Shown one piece after another: positions 60,421 through 64,000 of a stretch of DNA of 64,000 nucleotides; position 1 is the stretch's first letter; every line of letters begins with the position of its first letter. The position numbers were made by a program, and so were the translations under genes. The stretch spans positions 55,535-119,534 of the forward strand of contig DASUKA010000035.1 of assembly GCA_036278935.1 (NCBI GenBank), written 5' to 3'. The DNA is from DASSNR01 sp036278935 (GTDB taxonomy: Bacteria; Gemmatimonadota; Gemmatimonadetes; Gemmatimonadales; Gemmatimonadaceae). The notes below the pieces were generated by a model. The model ran no database searches. It was not told the origin of the DNA and worked only from the letters and a program-made list of their open reading frames with translations.

Positions 60421-62027
60421 CGGGCCCCCGCCATCTGCTGCGGCGCGGTGTCGGTGTACCAGCGCGCCACCGATACCAGCTCGCCGCGCATGTCCATCCG
60501 GACTCCGCGCAGCCGCCGCGCGATGCCCTGCACGCCGCGCGAGTGGTAGATCCAGGCCGCGGGCATCTGCGCGAGCAACGCCTGTTGCACGGCACCCCAT
60601 GCGGCGCGCGCCGCGCTGTCCGAGGGTGCCTCGCGCGCGCGGGCGAGCAGCGAATCGAGGTGTGGTGTGTGATAGCCGCCGTAATCGAGCGCGCCGCCTG
60701 CAAGTCTGGAGTCGTACATGGAGGAGAGGTACGCGAGCGAGAGATCGCCCGGAATACCGGTCAGGAGCGCATCGAACCTCTTGGGGCGCGCGCGGGCCTC
60801 CGCCAGGAAGGAGGCCAGCTCGCGCTGCCGAATTTCCATGTGCACACCAACGGCGGCGAAGTCGGACTGCAGCAACTGCTCCACCGCATTGTCGCCGCTG
60901 CCGACCGTGAGCAGGGTCATGGTGAACGTCGTCCCGTTTCGGCGGCGCATGCCATCCGCGCCGCGCGTCCACCCCGCGGTGGTGAGAAGCGAGTCGGCGC
61001 GCGCGGGATCGTATCCCACGCCGCCCGGTGTCGCATCGGGATGATCCGGGGGAATGGAACCCAGCGCCGGCGTAGCATAACCGGCGAGGGCCGCCGTGAT
61101 GATGCGTTTCCGATTGATCGCGTACGCCAGCGCCCGCCGTACGCGCGGATCGTCGAACGGTGGCTTGTGTACGTTGAAGATGATACAGGTGGAGAAGAGG
61201 ACGGGGTAATTGATCACGCGCATGATCCGGTCTCGCGACGCCAGGCTCGCCATCGTGGGTGAGATGCCGGCCACGTCCAGCTCGCCGGAGACCAACCCCG
61301 CGAACTTGGTGGTGGCCTCGTCGATGACGGCGATCACGAGGCGGTGCAGCTTGGGCGGACCACCGAGGGCCTCAGGAAATTGGGGGTTCCGCTCGAATAC
61401 CCATCGCTGCCCGGCGCGCCGATCCACGAAGCGGAATGGCCCGTTGCCAACCGGTGCAGTATTGAACGCGGCGCGGCGCATCTGCGCATGCGGCACGGAG
61501 TCCAGCAGATGCGCCGGCACGATGGGCAGCTCGCAGAGAATGGCGGGGAAGCGCGGCTGGGCGTCGCGATAGTGGATGGCGACCGTGGTGTCGTTCAGGG
61601 CCGCAACATGGGCAATGTCGGCCAGGTCCGCATAGCGCGCGTAGCCGGTGGCCGGATCGCGCGCGGCGTCGAGCGTGAACACCACGTCGCGCGCGGTGGT
61701 CGGAGCGCCATCCTGCCATCGGAGCCCACGGTAGAGCGAGAGCGTGAGCGTCTGATGATCGGGAGACCAGCGCCACGCCCGCGCGAAATAGGGCACCGGC
61801 ACGAGCGCGCTATCGTAGCGTGCCAGCGTCACGAAAAGCACGTAGCGCTGGACTTCCTGCGCAAGCGGGTGGATGGTGACGAGCGGGTTCGCGGATTCCA
61901 GGTCGGCGCCGGAGGCAATCACCACCGTACCCGGCGAACGCGCTGCCGCGGCGCACGCGGAGAGTGCGAGCAGCAGCGCGGCCGAGCACAGCCAGGGAGT
62001 TGACGCACGACGTCCCAACCCCATCAT
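60417..62027 (-). CDS. ABC transporter substrate-binding lipoprotein (peptide/nickel family SBP_bac_5)
   Basis: The 536-residue lipoprotein has a signal peptide ending in LSAC (Cys25) and the family pattern of dipeptide/oligopeptide-binding proteins: IASGADLESANPLVTIHPLAQEVQRYVL, the WSPDHQTLTLSLYRGLRWQDGAPTTARDVVFTL signature, and VRRALAYAINRKRII. It delivers substrate to the permeases encoded divergently at 62034-63877. Its stop overlaps the heparinase-like gene start. The longer frame upstream of 62027 is antisense to the permease and is not used. Confidence 0.9.
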   Translation of the reverse strand: MMGLGRRASTPWLCSAALLLALSACAAAARSPGTVVIASGADLESANPLVTIHPLAQEVQRYVLFVTLARYDSALVPVPYFARAWRWSPDHQTLTLSLYRGLRWQDGAPTTARDVVFTLDAARDPATGYARYADLADIAHVAALNDTTVAIHYRDAQPRFPAILCELPIVPAHLLDSVPHAQMRRAAFNTAPVGNGPFRFVDRRAGQRWVFERNPQFPEALGGPPKLHRLVIAVIDEATTKFAGLVSGELDVAGISPTMASLASRDRIMRVINYPVLFSTCIIFNVHKPPFDDPRVRRALAYAINRKRIITAALAGYATPALGSIPPDHPDATPGGVGYDPARADSLLTTAGWTRGADGMRRRNGTTFTMTLLTVGSGDNAVEQLLQSDFAAVGVHMEIRQRELASFLAEARARPKRFDALLTGIPGDLSLAYLSSMYDSRLAGGALDYGGYHTPHLDSLLARAREAPSDSAARAAWGAVQQALLAQMPAAWIYHSRGVQGIARRLRGVRMDMRGELVSVARWYTDTAPQQMAGAR

Positions 62028-62033
62028 GCACAC

Positions 62034-63014
62034 ATGCGAGTGCTGATGCGCCGCGTCGCCGATTCCATCCTGCTGCTCTGGCTGGTTCTCACCCTGACGT
62101 TCCTCCTCCTGCGCGCCGCGCCCGGGGACCCATCGGCGTTGCTCATCCCGCCGTCCGCGAGCGCGGCGGACGTCGCGCGTATCCGGGCGAGGCTGGGTCT
62201 CAACGCGCCGCTCCCCGTGCAATATGCACGGTGGGCCGGCGGCGTTCTCAAGGGTGACCTCGGCGAGAGCTTTGTCTATCAGCGCCCCGTGTGGTCCGTA
62301 CTGCGGCAGACGCTTCCCGTGTCGCTGGGGCTGGGTATCGCCTCGCTGCTGCTCACCTTCCTGATCGGCGTGGCGGTGGGCACCTACCAGGCGGTCCACC
62401 GCGGGCGGGCGGCGGATACGGTGCTCACGGTGGCGACGACCGCGGTGTACGCCGCGCCCAGCTTCTGGCTCGCACTCGCGCTGGTGGCGGTGTTCACGTA
62501 CGGGGCGGCACGGTGGGGCTTCCCCGTCGCACTTCGCCTGCCGGCGTTCGGGCTGCACGATCCCGCCGGCCAGCTCAGCGGGCTGGCGGCGGTGGGCGAT
62601 GTGGTGCGGCACGCGATCCTTCCCGTTGCCACCCTGGCCGCCATCGGGGCGGCGGGGATCGCCCGCTACTCGCGGAGCGCGGTGGCCGACCTGTTAGGGA
62701 CGCAGTTCGTCCGTACCGCGCGCGCCAAGGGCGTTCCCCGTCCTACGCTCTACGTTCGACATGTCATCCGCAATGCCCTTCCGCCACTGGTGATTCTCTT
62801 TGCGCTCTCGCTGCCTGGAGTGCTGGCCGGTTCCGTATTCGTGGAGACGGTGTTCGCGTGGCCAGGAATGGGACATCTGCTGGTCACGTCCATCCTGTCG
62901 CGCGATTACCCGGTGGTGATGGGCGCCACCGTGCTGTACGCGGCGATGGTCATTGCCGCGAATCTGGCGGCCGATCTGGCGTTGCCGTTCCTCGATCCCG
63001 CCAGGCGCGGATGA
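62034..63014 (+). CDS. ABC transporter permease (DppB/OppB type)
   Basis: The 326-residue permease starts with MRVLMRRVADSILLLWLVLTLTFLLLRAAPGDP, has the conserved GLNAPLPVQYARWAGGVLKGDLGESFVYQRPV loop, and the EAA motif region QFVRTARAKGVPRPTLYVRHVIRNALPPL. It starts only 7 nt from the divergent binding-protein start. With the downstream gene it forms the inner-membrane channel. Confidence 0.93.
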   Translation: MRVLMRRVADSILLLWLVLTLTFLLLRAAPGDPSALLIPPSASAADVARIRARLGLNAPLPVQYARWAGGVLKGDLGESFVYQRPVWSVLRQTLPVSLGLGIASLLLTFLIGVAVGTYQAVHRGRAADTVLTVATTAVYAAPSFWLALALVAVFTYGAARWGFPVALRLPAFGLHDPAGQLSGLAAVGDVVRHAILPVATLAAIGAAGIARYSRSAVADLLGTQFVRTARAKGVPRPTLYVRHVIRNALPPLVILFALSLPGVLAGSVFVETVFAWPGMGHLLVTSILSRDYPVVMGATVLYAAMVIAANLAADLALPFLDPARRG

Positions 63015-63877
63015 TCGCGTTCGTCGCACACGGCACATGGCGCACGCGAGCGTCAGCCGTGCTCCTGATCCTGCTCGTTCTGGGCGCCATTCTGGTCCCG
63101 CTGCTGGCTCCCACGGACCCGCGCGCGATCGGAAATGTCCTTGCCACGCGCCTGCTCCCCCCGGGGATAATCGACCGAACGGGATACTTGCATCTCCTTG
63201 GTACTGATAGCTTTGGCAGGGATCTGTTCACGCGCATGATGATGGCCGCGCGGGTGTCGCTTTTTGTGGGGCTGGCGGGTTCGACCCTTGCCGGAGCGGT
63301 GGGCATTGCCGTCGGTGCAGTAGCGGCCTGGGCCGGCGGTCTGCTCGATCGCCTCGCCATGGGGGTGAGCGACGTCCTGCTCTCCGTGCCACGGCTGGTG
63401 CTCCTGCTCGTGGCCGCCGCGCTCTGGCAGCCAGGCGCAACGATGGTGATCCTGGTGCTGATGGCCACCGGGTGGATGGGTGTCGCACGGCTGGTGCGCG
63501 GAGAGGTGCTGGGTCTGCGCGGCCGCCCATTCGTCGAAGCCGCGCAGGCGCTCGGCGCGAAGCCGCGCCGCATCCTCTGGCGGCACGTGTTGCCCAACGC
63601 CCTGGGGCCCGCGATCGTCGCCATCACGCTCGGCGTGGGGAGCGCTATTCTGCTCGAGAGCGGTCTCTCGTTCCTCGGCCTTGGCGTTCAGCCGCCCATG
63701 CCCAGCTGGGGCAACATGATCGCCGACGGGCGCGAGGTGATCGTCATCGCCCCGTGGGTGGCGCTCGCGCCCGGGCTCGCGCTCATCGCCACGGTACTCG
63801 CGTGCACGCTGCTGGGCGATGCGCTGCGCGACCGGCTGGCGGGCGAAGCTGACGTGACTATGCGGGGGCGGTCGTAG
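63011..63877 (+). CDS. ABC transporter permease (DppC/OppC type)
   Basis: The 288-residue permease has an N-terminal membrane helix, the LLGTDSFGRDLFTRMMMAARVSLFVG block and the EAA motif RPFVEAAQALGAKPRRILWRHVLPN. The ATG overlaps the stop of the first permease gene as ATGA. ATPase subunits of this transporter are not in the window. Confidence 0.93.
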   Translation: MIAFVAHGTWRTRASAVLLILLVLGAILVPLLAPTDPRAIGNVLATRLLPPGIIDRTGYLHLLGTDSFGRDLFTRMMMAARVSLFVGLAGSTLAGAVGIAVGAVAAWAGGLLDRLAMGVSDVLLSVPRLVLLLVAAALWQPGATMVILVLMATGWMGVARLVRGEVLGLRGRPFVEAAQALGAKPRRILWRHVLPNALGPAIVAITLGVGSAILLESGLSFLGLGVQPPMPSWGNMIADGREVIVIAPWVALAPGLALIATVLACTLLGDALRDRLAGEADVTMRGRS

Positions 63878-63913
63878 ACAGCGAGGCCGGAACGTGCGCG
63901 ACGGGGCCAATCA

Positions 63914-64000
63914 CTATTCGGCCCGAAGCGCGTCCGCTGGACGTATGCACATCGCTCGGCGCGCCGCGAAATGGGCATCGGCGCGCGAGAGATCGCCGCG
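63914..64000 (-). CDS. FtsX/MacB-type ABC permease, C-terminal end only
   Basis: Reading the minus strand into the window edge gives 28 residues that end in ARRAMCIRPADALRAE and a TAG stop. The closing PADALRAE pattern is typical of the C-terminus of FtsX-like permeases of the MacB/ADOP group, which in Gemmatimonadota and Acidobacteria are numerous. The rest of the gene is beyond the window, so the call rests only on this tail. Confidence 0.5.
   Translation of the reverse strand, partial: RGDLSRADAHFAARRAMCIRPADALRAE

Noticed and set aside
62028..62612. Upstream extension of the binding-protein frame
   Set aside because: It runs antisense through the permease gene and would bury the lipoprotein signal.

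Overview
The window is a gene-dense, high-GC bacterial chromosome segment with short intergenic gaps, many 4-nt ATGA/GTGA stop-start overlaps and frequent GTG starts. I found no insertion sequences, no CRISPR array and no rRNA. The gene content fits a Gram-negative aerobic heterotroph, and the style best matches Gemmatimonadota: a complete alternative complex III (actABCDEF) operon, a TonB/ExbB/ExbD/ExbD energiser, a membrane pyrophosphatase, inositol-phosphate synthase beside a CDP-alcohol phosphatidyltransferase, and a NagB-PIG-L fusion. That lineage call is inference from gene content, not from a marker-gene tree.

Layout. 1-3.2 kb: the end of a cupredoxin gene, then on the minus strand an amidase-pyrD-pyrF string headed by smpB. 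3.36-3.52 kb: tRNA-Leu(CAG) with a clear promoter and terminator. 3.5-18.7 kb: a long minus-strand block with an Rrf2 regulator, aspartase, thioredoxin reductase and a metallo-hydrolase, a Cys-rich protein of unknown function, an SDR, a PHP phosphoesterase, a branched-chain-type 2-oxoacid dehydrogenase (E1alpha, E1beta, E2) with small companions, and an inositol-lipid gene pair. 18.9-26.6 kb: an amino-sugar scavenging locus (NamZ-type muramidase diverging from a beta-lactamase-fold serine hydrolase, then an A-type Fe-S carrier, NagB-PIG-L, a sodium/solute symporter and a GlcNAc-type kinase). 26.6-33.3 kb: a transporter block (DctA, two APC permeases, H+-pyrophosphatase). 33.4-40.7 kb: a TonB system downstream of an OmpR-type two-component pair and a degenerate NtrC-like regulator. 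41-44.2 kb: Hsp20, a divergent ANTAR regulator/histidine kinase pair, tRNA-Ala(TGC) and trxC. 44.3-52.1 kb: the act operon, preceded by a perfect CRP-type palindrome. 52.2-57.7 kb: two amidohydrolases with a class III aminotransferase, a VOC protein, an AraC regulator and a TrmJ-like methylase. 57.7-63.9 kb: a heparinase II/III-family protein translationally coupled to a peptide/nickel-type ABC binding lipoprotein, with two permeases transcribed divergently. The window ends in the tail of an FtsX/MacB-type permease.

The most notable signals are: a palindromic repeat family made of 8-bp units, with one copy inserted in frame inside the NagB-PIG-L gene and another supplying the stop codon of trxC; an NtrC-type regulator that has lost its phospho-acceptor Asp, the GAFTGA loop and the Walker B Glu; an SDR whose catalytic Tyr is His; a TGTGA-N6-TCACA palindrome in front of the act operon; and two divergent gene pairs with almost no space between their start codons.
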